Assembly: GCF_000012385.1 (NCBI RefSeq)
Contig: NC_007940.1
Span: 1,426,001 to 1,490,000, forward strand
DNA length: 64,000 nt
Source: Rickettsia bellii RML369-C
Lineage (GTDB): Bacteria > Pseudomonadota > Alphaproteobacteria > Rickettsiales > Rickettsiaceae
Direction of reading: 5' to 3'
Shown: positions 1 through 7,223 of the stretch, piece after piece
Layout of the letters: each line of letters opens with the position of its first letter
Position numbering within the stretch: position 1 is the stretch's first letter
Notes under the pieces: generated by a model
The model's input: only the letters and a program-made list of their open reading frames with translations
Database searches by the model: none
Told to the model about the DNA's origin: nothing
Program-made: the position numbers and the translations under genes

Positions 1-267
1 TAAAAAGTCGCTTTTTTCGGCTAAATCTTTTATATCATAACCACGATGCCGCAAAATTCCTTGATCACCATCTATATAAGTTATAGTTGATCTACACGAA
101 GCAGTAGACATAAAACCCGGATCGTAAGTAAAGCAATCCGCTTCAGAATATACTTTACTAATATCAATTACATCCTGCCCAATACTTGCTTTCAGTATGG
201 GTAATTTGAATATCTTATCTCTAATCTTTAATTCGGCAAATTCTGTATTATTATTTTCACTGGTCAT
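1..267 (-). CDS. gltA: Citrate synthase, N-terminal 89 residues (runs off the window)
   Basis: First enzyme of the TCA cycle: condenses acetyl-CoA and oxaloacetate to citrate in the cytoplasm. Reading the minus strand from the ATG at 267 gives an open frame to the window edge. It contains [19 protein letters not shown], then [12 protein letters not shown] and [15 protein letters not shown], the well-known Rickettsia GltA N-terminus. The catalytic His and Asp lie outside the window. A small unknown gene ends 43 bases upstream on the same strand, so that gene and its RNA leader sit between gltA and whatever normally precedes it. Identification is from memory of the family and is strong. Confidence 0.93.
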   Translation of the reverse strand, partial: MTSENNNTEFAELKIRDKIFKLPILKASIGQDVIDISKVYSEADCFTYDPGFMSTASCRSTITYIDGDQGILRHRGYDIKDLAEKSDFL

Positions 268-310
268 ATATACCCTTAATGTTGTTATATACTAGAAGTA
301 TAAACCTACT

Positions 311-745
311 TTAAGAAAATGAGAAATTATTTTTATCTTTATAGGATTCTAAAGTATAGTATAAACTAAAAGCCGCAATACTTAAAAAATCATTTTTTAT
401 AATTATACCATTATACAATTTTATCTCTTGGTAAGATTTTTTATATATTTGTGTATCGATTAAACCAAGCAGATATAAAGTACCAAGTACTGTTGTCAGA
501 ATAATACTATTTGGATTATTTAACAATTTATCCTCAACTAATGCTGTAATGGTTGTAGATGCATCTTTTGTTTGATTAACTAAATCTCGTAAAATAGAAT
601 ATTCAAATGTATTTTTTTCTATTATTTTTAGTATAGTAAAATTATACTGTTTGCAGTAATTAGTAATAAGTTCTTTGCGGCGTTTACGATTTTTGGAGTT
701 TGAAAGAGGGGTAAGAAAGATTATTATTTTTTTAGTATCAGGCAT
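311..745 (-). CDS. Small unknown protein behind structured RNA leader (copy A)
   Basis: 144-residue protein I do not recognise. The ATG at 745 is preferred over an upstream start at 832 because the extra 29 codons would lie inside the structured RNA leader and because a GGGA sits just upstream. The N-terminus MPDTKKIIIFL is followed by a Lys/Arg-rich stretch and an alternating alpha/beta pattern (NSIILTT, GTLYLLGLID). The pattern faintly resembles a serine-resolvase N-terminal fold, but the YxRVS catalytic serine motif is absent, so no recombinase activity is claimed. A clear homologue, broken by an RPE, lies at 49703-50210 behind the same kind of RNA. gltA starts 43 bases downstream. Confidence 0.6.
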   Translation of the reverse strand: MPDTKKIIIFLTPLSNSKNRKRRKELITNYCKQYNFTILKIIEKNTFEYSILRDLVNQTKDASTTITALVEDKLLNNPNSIILTTVLGTLYLLGLIDTQIYKKSYQEIKLYNGIIIKNDFLSIAAFSLYYTLESYKDKNNFSFS

Positions 746-779
746 ATTATTTTCCCATATAGTTAAACTTAAAAAGTTT

Positions 780-985
780 GAACCACCAAAGAATACAACC
801 TTTGGTGGTCGGGGAAGTAAGAAAACCATCAACGACAGTCATAATAGTTTTTGGGTTTAAACCTTGGACATGACTATTATAACCCCGACCATAATAAAGT
901 CGAGATTATACCATTCTATGGTTGATATAATACCACGTTGATTAAGAGGTTCTTACGCCCCAAAATAGCATGAGCTATTTCGTTT
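780..985 (-). ncRNA. Structured RNA leader, copy A
   Basis: Non-coding element homologous to copies at 49446 and 61443. Reading 5' to 3' on the minus strand: hairpin 980-974 with 969-963 (AAATAGC/GCTATTT); GGGG 961-958 with CCTC 949-946; GTGGT 936-932 with ACCAT 922-918. Arm 1 is CTCGAC 904-899, arm 2 GGTCGGGG 890-883 and arm 3 CCCCGACC 814-807. ATAATAG 880-874 pairs with CTATTAT 847-841. A final 10-bp hairpin joins 809-800 with 791-782. Arm 3 overlaps that last hairpin, so the two pairings compete. The C in GGTCGGGG (T in the other copies) is matched by CGAC and CCCCGACC here, so both alternative helices covary. Confidence 0.75.
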
Positions 986-988
986 AAG

Positions 989-1016
989 ATTCTATATATA
1001 AACGCCAAAAAGTCAA
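989..1016 (-). promoter_or_regulatory. Sigma-70-like promoter of RNA leader copy A
   Basis: TTGACT (1016-1011), 16-nt spacer, TAGAAT (994-989) on the minus strand. The same -35 with the same spacing is found before the other two RNA copies, which supports a real promoter. It lies just downstream of the orphan antitoxin stop at 1032. Confidence 0.7.
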
Positions 1017-1031
1017 TCAAGAACTGGATTA

Positions 1032-1232
1032 TTATTTAGGTATTTTTTGCTCCAAATAAAACTGCTTAATATCCTGTCGAACTTTTTCCCAAGAAACTAA
1101 TTTACCCTGAGCTGCTTGATCTAAGCCTACTTGAATTTCTTTGTTAAGCCACATTGTATAGTTCTCTTTTTCTGCCTTTTTATATCCTGAGCTAGTATTA
1201 TATTGTTTTAATAAATTTGTTAAATTATGCAT
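1032..1232 (-). CDS. ParD/CopG-like orphan antitoxin
   Basis: 66 residues. The stretch YTMWLNKEIQVGLDQAAQGK resembles the C-terminal part of ParD-type antitoxins (W-L/NxEIQxGLDQ...GK-V). The family binds DNA as a ribbon-helix-helix dimer and neutralises a ParE toxin. No partner toxin follows: the next downstream element is the promoter of the RNA leader. It is probably an orphan antitoxin or a remnant. It lies 24 bases downstream of a HicB-like gene on the same strand. Family assignment is moderate. Confidence 0.5.
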   Translation of the reverse strand: MHNLTNLLKQYNTSSGYKKAEKENYTMWLNKEIQVGLDQAAQGKLVSWEKVRQDIKQFYLEQKIPK

Positions 1233-1256
1233 TATTTATCATATTTTTGTAAGCAA

Positions 1257-1598
1257 CTAACATTTTATATATTCGTTTAAAGCTTTTTTAACTATTCCGT
1301 TTAAACTATCACCATGCTGCATAGCATATAAACTTACTTCTTTATGTAACTCAGGATCAATTCTAACATTAAAACTGCCTTTAAACGGTTTATCCGGAGC
1401 TTTACCTAATATATTACAATCTTCTAGATAACTATCCACGGCTTCATGAAATGATTTTATTAAAGTTTTAGCATCTGAGGCTTCGTAACTTACTAAATCT
1501 CTTATAAATTCTATTTTACCAAAAAATATTTCTTCCGAAGCATTAAAATGCACTGACCCAAAATAACCTTTATAACTTATAAAATCGTTTTTTGTCAT
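1257..1598 (-). CDS. hicB: HicB-family antitoxin without HicA
   Basis: About 113 residues from the ATG at 1598; a GTG nine codons upstream is possible but gives a low-complexity extension. The N-terminal half (SYKGYFGSVHFNASEEIFFGKIE) is the degenerate HicB RNase-H-like domain. The C-terminal half (FKGSFNVRIDPELHKEVSLYA, then LNGIVKKALNEYI) is an Arc/MetJ-type ribbon-helix-helix DNA-binding domain. HicB normally neutralises the mRNA interferase HicA, usually encoded immediately upstream. The upstream sequence here is repeat and IS remnant, so hicA is missing and the gene is an orphan. Confidence 0.75.
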   Translation of the reverse strand: MTKNDFISYKGYFGSVHFNASEEIFFGKIEFIRDLVSYEASDAKTLIKSFHEAVDSYLEDCNILGKAPDKPFKGSFNVRIDPELHKEVSLYAMQHGDSLNGIVKKALNEYIKC

Positions 1599-1671
1599 AT
1601 TAACTATTATTGTTATTATTGTCACCCCGTGGTGGCATTGCCCGCATGGATCATTCTCCCCCTGTCATACC

Positions 1672-2455
1672 GTGATTTATGAACTAGAGTTATTGTATAG
1701 CTTATGTGAAAGAGGTTATGTAGTACATAGAGCAGATGCAAGAAAGGTAAAGAATTTTATCAGATCATATGGTAATAGTGCAAAAACAGATAAGTTAGAT
1801 GCTAAAGCATTAGGATTATATGGTAAGGAGCGAGCAGATAAGCTTGAAGTATTTAAGCCTGAATCAAAACAAAATATACAATTATTTCGGTTAGTACAAA
1901 GACGGAATGATTTAAAGCAAATGTTAGTTGCCGAAAAGAATAGATTACAACAAGCAAATACAGATAAGTTTGTTAAAAATAGCTGTATAAATATGATAGA
2001 TGTTTTAAGTAATCAAATTACAGAGATTACTAATCAGGTAGAAGTGATTATATCATCAGATCAGCTGTTAAAAGCAAAGCATGAGATATTGAAAGAGATA
2101 AATGGCATTGGTAATATAGTTGCTTTTGAGTTATTAATATTATTACCGGAGTTAGGGAAGTTAACAAGACGGCAGATTGCTTCTCTTGCAGGGCTTGCTC
2201 CAAAAGCTAATGATAGTGGTAAATATCAAGGATATAGAAAGGTAGGACATGGTGTAGAGCAGGAGTCAAGCTATACTATTCCTTGCTGCTATGTCAGCCC
2301 GTAATAGCAAGACTTCTGGTTTAAGACTCTTTTATGAGCGACTCATTAACAATGGTAAAAAGAAAATGGTCGCTCTTACCGCTTTAATGCGTAAAATTAT
2401 TGTCATCGCTAATGCTAAATTAAAATCTCTTCTTTTTAATTTAAAACATAGTTGA
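1672..2455 (+). pseudogene. IS110-family transposase remnant, truncated and frameshifted
   Basis: Encodes the IS110 DEDD transposase middle and C-terminal parts: KTDKLDAKAL near the start, then the transposase-20 domain (INGIGNIVAFELL, RQIASLAGLAP, SGKYQGYRKVGHG). The first frame stops at 2304, but the family continues in another frame from about 2250 (AILFLAAMSARNSK, then MVALTALMRKIIVIAN) to the TGA at 2453-2455, so there is a frameshift near 2250-2260. The N-terminal catalytic half is missing. The left end abuts GTGATTTAT, which in the repeat at 11818-12016 continues as TCACGGG; the right flank also matches that repeat, so the element sits inside a dispersed palindromic repeat. Confidence 0.85.
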
Positions 2456-2457
2456 TG

Positions 2458-2520
2458 ACACCGTACGTGCTTTTCGATCCACGCAACAATGCCTCCTCAG
2501 GGTGACAAGGGAAAAACTGA
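2458..2520. repeat. Right-hand piece of dispersed Rickettsia intergenic repeat
   Basis: The sequence GTGCTTTTCGATCCACGC followed by CAACAATGCC and GGGTGAC is the same right-hand flank seen near 11971-12014 and, in part, at 52230-52250 and 52680-52710. The matching left-hand piece (GGCATTGCCCGCATGGATCA) is at about 1632-1651. Together they bracket the IS110 remnant. Confidence 0.6.
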
Positions 2521-2547
2521 TCTATGCAAGAACGCATAGACAAATTT

Positions 2548-3132
2548 TTATGAACGGCTTTGTAGGCTTTGCACTAAAGCATCAAAACCTTGATCTTTTA
2601 GAGTCGAAGTAAAATCTTGTTGTTGAGCACCAATAAAACTTACACCTTCTGTAATAACGTCGGAAACTTTGAATTTTCCATTTTCCATTTTACGCACTAA
2701 ATATTCTACTTTAATATCCTGTCCTTTATTATTAATATTCATGCTAACCATAGAATCTTTTGGGCTTAGAACATGCACTCCTGTTACTTGAGGTTTTTCA
2801 CCTTTGTAATCTTTTATTAGATCAGTATAAGCTTTAGTAACATATTTAGAATAAACTTCTGTAAACTTTGCAATTTGTTCCTTAGATAAAGTTTGTACTC
2901 CGTTACGTCCTAATGTATACCTAGCCATCCAGTCAAAATCTAGATTATTATGCATTAGTTCACGTGCTTTGGCAACTTTTGCATCTTGAGATAGGTTAGG
3001 ATTATTTAAAGTAGTAGAAGCTTCATTTACTAAGTTAGTAACATAATCATTTAAACCTGCGGGGGCATTATCGTCTGCATAAGAAGAAAATGTAAAAATC
3101 AATAAAAATAAGCTAGTAATAATTTTTTGCAT
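2548..3132 (-). CDS. mlaC: MlaC/Ttg2D-type periplasmic phospholipid carrier
   Basis: 194 residues with an N-terminal signal peptide (MQKIITSLFLLIFTFSSYA). MlaC carries phospholipids across the periplasm between the outer-membrane lipoprotein MlaA and the inner-membrane MlaFEDB complex. The fold is recognisable from DFDWMARYTLGR, FTEVYSKYVTKAY and VEYLVRKMENGKFKVSDVITEGVSF, which are typical MlaC/Tol_Tol_Ttg2 blocks. It lies 11 bases downstream of mlaA on the same strand, so the two are co-transcribed. The permease and ATPase (mlaE, mlaF) lie about 8 kb away at 12060-13601. MlaD is not in the window. Confidence 0.9.
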   Translation of the reverse strand: MQKIITSLFLLIFTFSSYADDNAPAGLNDYVTNLVNEASTTLNNPNLSQDAKVAKARELMHNNLDFDWMARYTLGRNGVQTLSKEQIAKFTEVYSKYVTKAYTDLIKDYKGEKPQVTGVHVLSPKDSMVSMNINNKGQDIKVEYLVRKMENGKFKVSDVITEGVSFIGAQQQDFTSTLKDQGFDALVQSLQSRS

Positions 3133-3143
3133 AAGAACCTCTT

Positions 3144-3911
3144 TTAATTAGAATTTACGTTTTTAGGTTTAGGACATTTAAAGTTTTTAGGATATTGAAC
3201 AGATGCTTCACGAGCTTGGTGTAATGCCGATCTGATAGTAGCATAAGGGTCTAACGAATTCTTCATAACATAATCACTAAATGATAATACATTATATCTA
3301 TCATTTATTTTACTCACCGCTAAAACACTTAATTCAAAATCTTTATGGGTATAATACATTAAAGGATTAAGTGCATAATTAGTAAATATTGGGTCAGTCA
3401 TATCCCTTGCATTAGTACTACCTATTATCGGTAACACCAAATAAGGACCTGGACCTACTCCATAATGTGCAAGAGTATTACCAAAAGTCTGGCGATCTGA
3501 TGACAGCCCTACTTTACCTGCTACGTCAAATAAACCACCTATACCAAGCGTTGTGTTAATGATAAACCGCCATACGCTTTTCATAGTCTTATCGTAATTA
3601 AGCTGCAACCCATAATTTACAGCAGTAAGTGGCATATCAATATTACCAACAAAACTATTAACCCTTGCTTTCATATAATCATTTGTAAGGTTTTTATACC
3701 CAACAGCTAAAGGACGTAAGAATATATAATCTAATACTGAGTTAAAAGCAAAAATTTTACGGTTAAATTTTTCGTATGGATCGTAAACTTCTCGGCAACC
3801 ATTAATATTACTGCTACCATTATAGTTGTATATGTCATCATCTACATATTCAAGATCGGCTTTCGTGAATAATGAACATAGGATAATCGAAAGTATAATT
3901 AGTATTCTCAT
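3144..3911 (-). CDS. mlaA: MlaA/VacJ outer-membrane lipoprotein
   Basis: 255 residues. The N-terminal hydrophobic segment ends in a lipobox-like LSIILC, consistent with lipidation at Cys. VacJ family blocks are present: [22 protein letters not shown] [59 protein letters not shown]. MlaA forms a pore in the outer membrane that removes phospholipids from the outer leaflet and passes them to MlaC, encoded directly downstream. The start overlaps the stop of the upstream TPR-methyltransferase gene by four bases, indicating translational coupling in a three-gene operon. Confidence 0.92.
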   Translation of the reverse strand: MRILIILSIILCSLFTKADLEYVDDDIYNYNGSSNINGCREVYDPYEKFNRKIFAFNSVLDYIFLRPLAVGYKNLTNDYMKARVNSFVGNIDMPLTAVNYGLQLNYDKTMKSVWRFIINTTLGIGGLFDVAGKVGLSSDRQTFGNTLAHYGVGPGPYLVLPIIGSTNARDMTDPIFTNYALNPLMYYTHKDFELSVLAVSKINDRYNVLSFSDYVMKNSLDPYATIRSALHQAREASVQYPKNFKCPKPKNVNSN

Positions 3912-4921
3912 GATTTATTTTCAGTTTTCTTACAAATAATAATACCGTATTTATTATTTTCCGCTAGTATTATTTCTTCAGAAGTTAATATAACGAAATT
4001 ATTTTTTTGTAAAATATTATTTATTTCACTTAAATTAAAAATAAATTCTTTACGTTTTACTGAGAAATGCGTATCCAAATTAGTAGGTAAACAAAGAGAA
4101 AAATACCCACCTTGATTAAGCGATGAATATATTGCATTGAAATATGCAGAAAGATCTTTAGTAAAAGTTAATCCGCAAAAACTTAAGATAATATCAAATT
4201 TATTTGAATTTTGTTTCAGAAACTCATTTATGGAAATGTTATATATCTGATCGTAAATTTTAAGGTTAGCATAATATTCTTCTTGAATATCATTCATTAA
4301 ATTAGAAATTTCTACAGCTGTTAAAGTAAAGCTCTCCGGAAAACGCTTTTCTAATTCGTATCCGACAAGTCCTATATTACTACCAAGCTCTAGGATAGAA
4401 TAATCATCTGGCAGGTCAGTTATCTGCTTCAAGCTCTCATTCACAAATCTATAAGGCAAATGAATATTTTTATCATTGTTAAAAATACTTGGATAATTTT
4501 TTGCAGTTAAGTCCCTGTATTTTCCCCAAATTTCCACAGGTATTTCGGTAGCATTTTTATAATTTTTCAAAAAATTTATAAAAATTGCTTTATATTTTTC
4601 ATTTGATTTTTCCAAATATTTTATGGCTTTTGGATAGTCATTTTTTAAAAAATAAGTCCAACCTAATTGGTAATATACTCTAGAATCATTAGGACTAAAA
4701 AAGTTATCGACTAATTTAAATCTAAGTAATGCATCGTTTAAATTACCTCTATATAAATGTTCAAGTCCAAGCTCATAATTGGTTTCACTTAAATGATTCA
4801 TTTTATATTTACAATCATTTAAATATTTTTTAAATTCTAGAATTTTGTTTTTAATAAAATTTGGTATATTTATTATCGTTAAGCAAAAATGTTTGATTTT
4901 ATCCTTTATTTTACTAAGCAT
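3908..4921 (-). CDS. TPR-containing class I SAM-dependent methyltransferase
   Basis: 337 residues. Residues of about 45-110 form TPR-like helices ([41 protein letters not shown]). Residues of about 170-290 form a Rossmann methyltransferase domain with motif [16 protein letters not shown], an acidic VEIS and motif IV-like [12 protein letters not shown]. The substrate cannot be read from the sequence; TPR-methyltransferase fusions of this type often act on small molecules or on the envelope. It is first in an operon with mlaA and mlaC (4-base overlap), which suggests co-expression with envelope transport but does not prove a functional link. Confidence 0.75.
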   Translation of the reverse strand: MLSKIKDKIKHFCLTIINIPNFIKNKILEFKKYLNDCKYKMNHLSETNYELGLEHLYRGNLNDALLRFKLVDNFFSPNDSRVYYQLGWTYFLKNDYPKAIKYLEKSNEKYKAIFINFLKNYKNATEIPVEIWGKYRDLTAKNYPSIFNNDKNIHLPYRFVNESLKQITDLPDDYSILELGSNIGLVGYELEKRFPESFTLTAVEISNLMNDIQEEYYANLKIYDQIYNISINEFLKQNSNKFDIILSFCGLTFTKDLSAYFNAIYSSLNQGGYFSLCLPTNLDTHFSVKRKEFIFNLSEINNILQKNNFVILTSEEIILAENNKYGIIICKKTENKS

Positions 4922-4999
4922 AGCTATTTTTAAATTAAATATTATCTAATATAATAAAGCATATCTTTATAAATTTTAAAATAAAATAATGGTTATATT

Positions 5000-5143
5000 A
5001 TGAAATCAATTACTGATGAAGATGATGAATCTACAAAAGAAACACTATATTTACTGTCTAATTCAGTAAATGCTAAGTGGATACAAGAATCTATTAAGCA
5101 AGCAGAAAAAGGCGAATTTATTGAAGTTGATTTAGATGATTAA
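5000..5143 (+). CDS. Phd/YefM-type antitoxin fragment (47 aa)
   Basis: A 47-codon frame from the ATG at 5000 to the TAA at 5141. The stretch ETLYLLSNSVNAKWIQESIK followed by QAEKGEFIEVDLDD matches the C-terminal toxin-binding tail of YefM/Phd antitoxins (ETxYLLxSPxNAxxLxxxI). The N-terminal DNA-binding part is missing and no toxin follows before aatA. It is either a very small standalone antitoxin or, more likely, a degraded one. Confidence 0.5.
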   Translation: MKSITDEDDESTKETLYLLSNSVNAKWIQESIKQAEKGEFIEVDLDD

Positions 5144-5205
5144 GATTTTCTTCACAGAATTTAAAACTTACTATATTATCATTTTCATCAATACGGACTA
5201 ACGTT

Positions 5206-6405
5206 ATGTCAATTATTTCTACGCAATTAAATGCTATAAAACCATCTCCGACGCTTGCAGTAGTTAGGAAAACGCTCGAGCTTAAAAGAGCGGGTATTGA
5301 TATTATTGCACTTGGGGCAGGTGAGCCTGATTTTGATACGCCTGATAATATCAAAGAAGCAGCCATCAAAGCCATTAAAGATGGGTTTACTAAATATACA
5401 AACGTTGAGGGGATACCAGCTTTAAAAGAAGCAATACAAGCTAAATTTAAACGAGAAAATAATATAGATTATGATCTTGAGGAAATAATAGTTAGCACCG
5501 GCGGCAAGCAAGTTATATATAATTTATTTATGGCATCTTTAAATAAAGGGGATGAGGTTATTATTCCTGCTCCTTATTGGGTGTCCTATCCCGATATGGT
5601 TTTACTTGCTGAAGGTACTCCGGTTTTTGCAAATTGCGGTATTGAAAGTAACTTTAAACTAAGCGGTGAGGCTTTAGAGCAGTTAATTACGCCTAAAACT
5701 AAATGGCTTATTATTAATTCACCTAGTAATCCAACAGGTGCAAGCTATAGCCATTCAGAGTTAAAAAATATTGCTGAAGTTCTAAGAAAGCATCCGTATG
5801 TAAACGTCATGTCTGATGATATTTATGAGCATATTACTTTTGATGGTTTTAAATTTTATACTTTAGCAGAAATAGCACCTGATTTAAAAGATCGGATATT
5901 TACTGTTAATGGCGTATCCAAAGCATATTCTATGACAGGTTGGCGTATAGGTTATGGTGCAGGTTCGAAAGCTTTAATTAAAGCTATGACTATTATTCAG
6001 TCACAAAGTACTTCAAACCCGTGTTCAATAAGCCAAGTAGCAGCCGTTGAGGCACTAAATGGCGTGCAAGGCTATATTGCACAAAATGCTTTAAATTTTG
6101 AGAAAAAACGTGATCTTGCTTTATCGATTCTACAAAGAGTGAAATATTTTGAATGCTATAAACCTGAGGGGGCTTTTTACTTATTTATTAAATGTGATAA
6201 GATTTTTGGAGCTAAAACTAAATCAGGAAAAGTAATTAATAATAGTAATGATTTCGGTGAATATTTACTTGAAGAAGCAAAAGTCGCTGTAGTCCCTGGT
6301 ATTGCTTTTGGCTTAGAAGGATATTTCAGGATTTCCTATGCTACTTCTATGGAAGAGCTGGAAGAGGCTTGTTTGCGTATGGAGCGGGCTTGTGGTTCAT
6401 TATAA
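5206..6405 (+). CDS. aatA: Aspartate aminotransferase (class I PLP-dependent)
   Basis: 399 residues, typical for the Rickettsia/Rhizobium AatA type. It interconverts aspartate plus 2-oxoglutarate with oxaloacetate plus glutamate in the cytoplasm, linking amino acids to the TCA cycle. Visible motifs are IIALGAGEPDFDTP, STGGKQVIYNLF, YWVSYPDM, the substrate-binding NSPSNPTG, the PLP-binding DDIYEHI and SKAYSMTGWRIGYG with the Schiff-base lysine, and the C-terminal FRISYATS arginine. The start is the ATG at 5206. A large palindromic repeat begins 15 bases after the stop and may serve as its transcription end. Confidence 0.95.
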   Translation: MSIISTQLNAIKPSPTLAVVRKTLELKRAGIDIIALGAGEPDFDTPDNIKEAAIKAIKDGFTKYTNVEGIPALKEAIQAKFKRENNIDYDLEEIIVSTGGKQVIYNLFMASLNKGDEVIIPAPYWVSYPDMVLLAEGTPVFANCGIESNFKLSGEALEQLITPKTKWLIINSPSNPTGASYSHSELKNIAEVLRKHPYVNVMSDDIYEHITFDGFKFYTLAEIAPDLKDRIFTVNGVSKAYSMTGWRIGYGAGSKALIKAMTIIQSQSTSNPCSISQVAAVEALNGVQGYIAQNALNFEKKRDLALSILQRVKYFECYKPEGAFYLFIKCDKIFGAKTKSGKVINNSNDFGEYLLEEAKVAVVPGIAFGLEGYFRISYATSMEELEEACLRMERACGSL

Positions 6406-6420
6406 TACAAACTTGTTTCA

Positions 6421-6528
6421 TGTCATCCCGTGGCTTGACCACGGGATCCAGTATAAAGCGAGATAAAATCGAGCTTTTTTATTTGTATTTTATATTGCTG
6501 GATCCCGTGGTCAAGCCACGGGATGACA
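6421..6528. repeat. Perfect 31-bp inverted repeat, RPE-type intergenic palindrome
   Basis: Arms 6421-6451 and 6498-6528 are exact reverse complements over 31 nt. They begin TGTCATCCCGTGGCTTGACC and enclose a 46-nt AT-rich loop that can partly self-pair. A further partial copy (CACGGGATGACAC) lies at 6541-6553. It resembles the intergenic RPE families of Rickettsia. As RNA it would form a very stable hairpin between aatA and the lpxJ-like gene. Confidence 0.88.
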
Positions 6529-6566
6529 CCAATTCACTTGCACGGGATGACACATATAGGTAATCA

Positions 6567-7223
6567 ATGCGTAAAGCTTTTAAAAAATTTTTAAAACGTA
6601 ATAAATTTGTCCTTAGTTTAATTACTATTTTACTATATTGGTATTTGCGTTTTGTTTATTTTACTTCAAAGCAGAAATTTATATTCTATGACGATGGCAA
6701 TAAGGAAAAGTTTTTAAATGAGCAAGGCGTAATTTTTGCATTTTGGCATAATATGCTTGCATTAAGTCCTGCTATGTTTAAAGGAATGCCAGATGTCTAC
6801 GCATTAATATCCCCACATTTAGATGGCAAGATATTAAATGATTTAGTCGATAAATTTGGCTGCAAAGTTATAGTCGGTTCTAGCAATAAAAATCCACTTG
6901 GGGCATTGCGGAATATTATCGAAAAGCTTTCTCAAGGTGCAAATGTAATAATTACGCCTGATGGTCCTAAAGGTCCTGTATATAGAGTAAATAGCGGAAT
7001 TACTGAAATTGCTTATAAATACAATAAAAAATTAATTCCGGTAGTCAGTACTACTTCTAGATGTTTTAGGTTAAAAAGCTGGGATAAGTTGATAATCCCT
7101 TTGCCATTTGGTACGATTAAAGTAATAATAGGGTCACCTTTAGAGCTGACCGACAATAAAGTACAAAATCATATGAATCTTGAAAAATATTTAGTTAATT
7201 TAACTGAGAACTTAATAAAATGA
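6567..7223 (+). CDS. lpxJ: DUF374 lysophospholipid-acyltransferase-like protein (LpxJ-type)
   Basis: 218 residues with an N-terminal hydrophobic segment (about residues 15-32) and the DUF374 motifs FWHNMLAL, SPHLDGKIL, GSSNKNPLGAL and TPDGPKGP. DUF374 proteins include LpxJ, a late acyltransferase that adds a secondary acyl chain to lipid A at the inner membrane in bacteria lacking a canonical enzyme. I recall this being shown for epsilonproteobacteria and proposed for Rickettsia. The stop overlaps the start of waaA by four bases, and pairing with the Kdo transferase supports a lipid A role. The exact acceptor and chain length cannot be read here. Confidence 0.78.
   Translation: MRKAFKKFLKRNKFVLSLITILLYWYLRFVYFTSKQKFIFYDDGNKEKFLNEQGVIFAFWHNMLALSPAMFKGMPDVYALISPHLDGKILNDLVDKFGCKVIVGSSNKNPLGALRNIIEKLSQGANVIITPDGPKGPVYRVNSGITEIAYKYNKKLIPVVSTTSRCFRLKSWDKLIIPLPFGTIKVIIGSPLELTDNKVQNHMNLEKYLVNLTENLIK

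Noticed and set aside
780..810. Rho-independent terminator at the end of the RNA leaders
   Set aside because: The last hairpin is strong but is not followed by a clean run of T in copies B and C, so it is described as a competing hairpin and not as a terminator.
311..832. Serine recombinase/resolvase identity for the copy A protein
   Set aside because: Secondary-structure pattern is suggestive, but the catalytic serine and arginine motifs are not present, so the call is left as unknown.
5118..5375. Open frame on the minus strand overlapping the 5' end of aatA
   Set aside because: It is antisense to an intact, well-supported aminotransferase and has no family resemblance.
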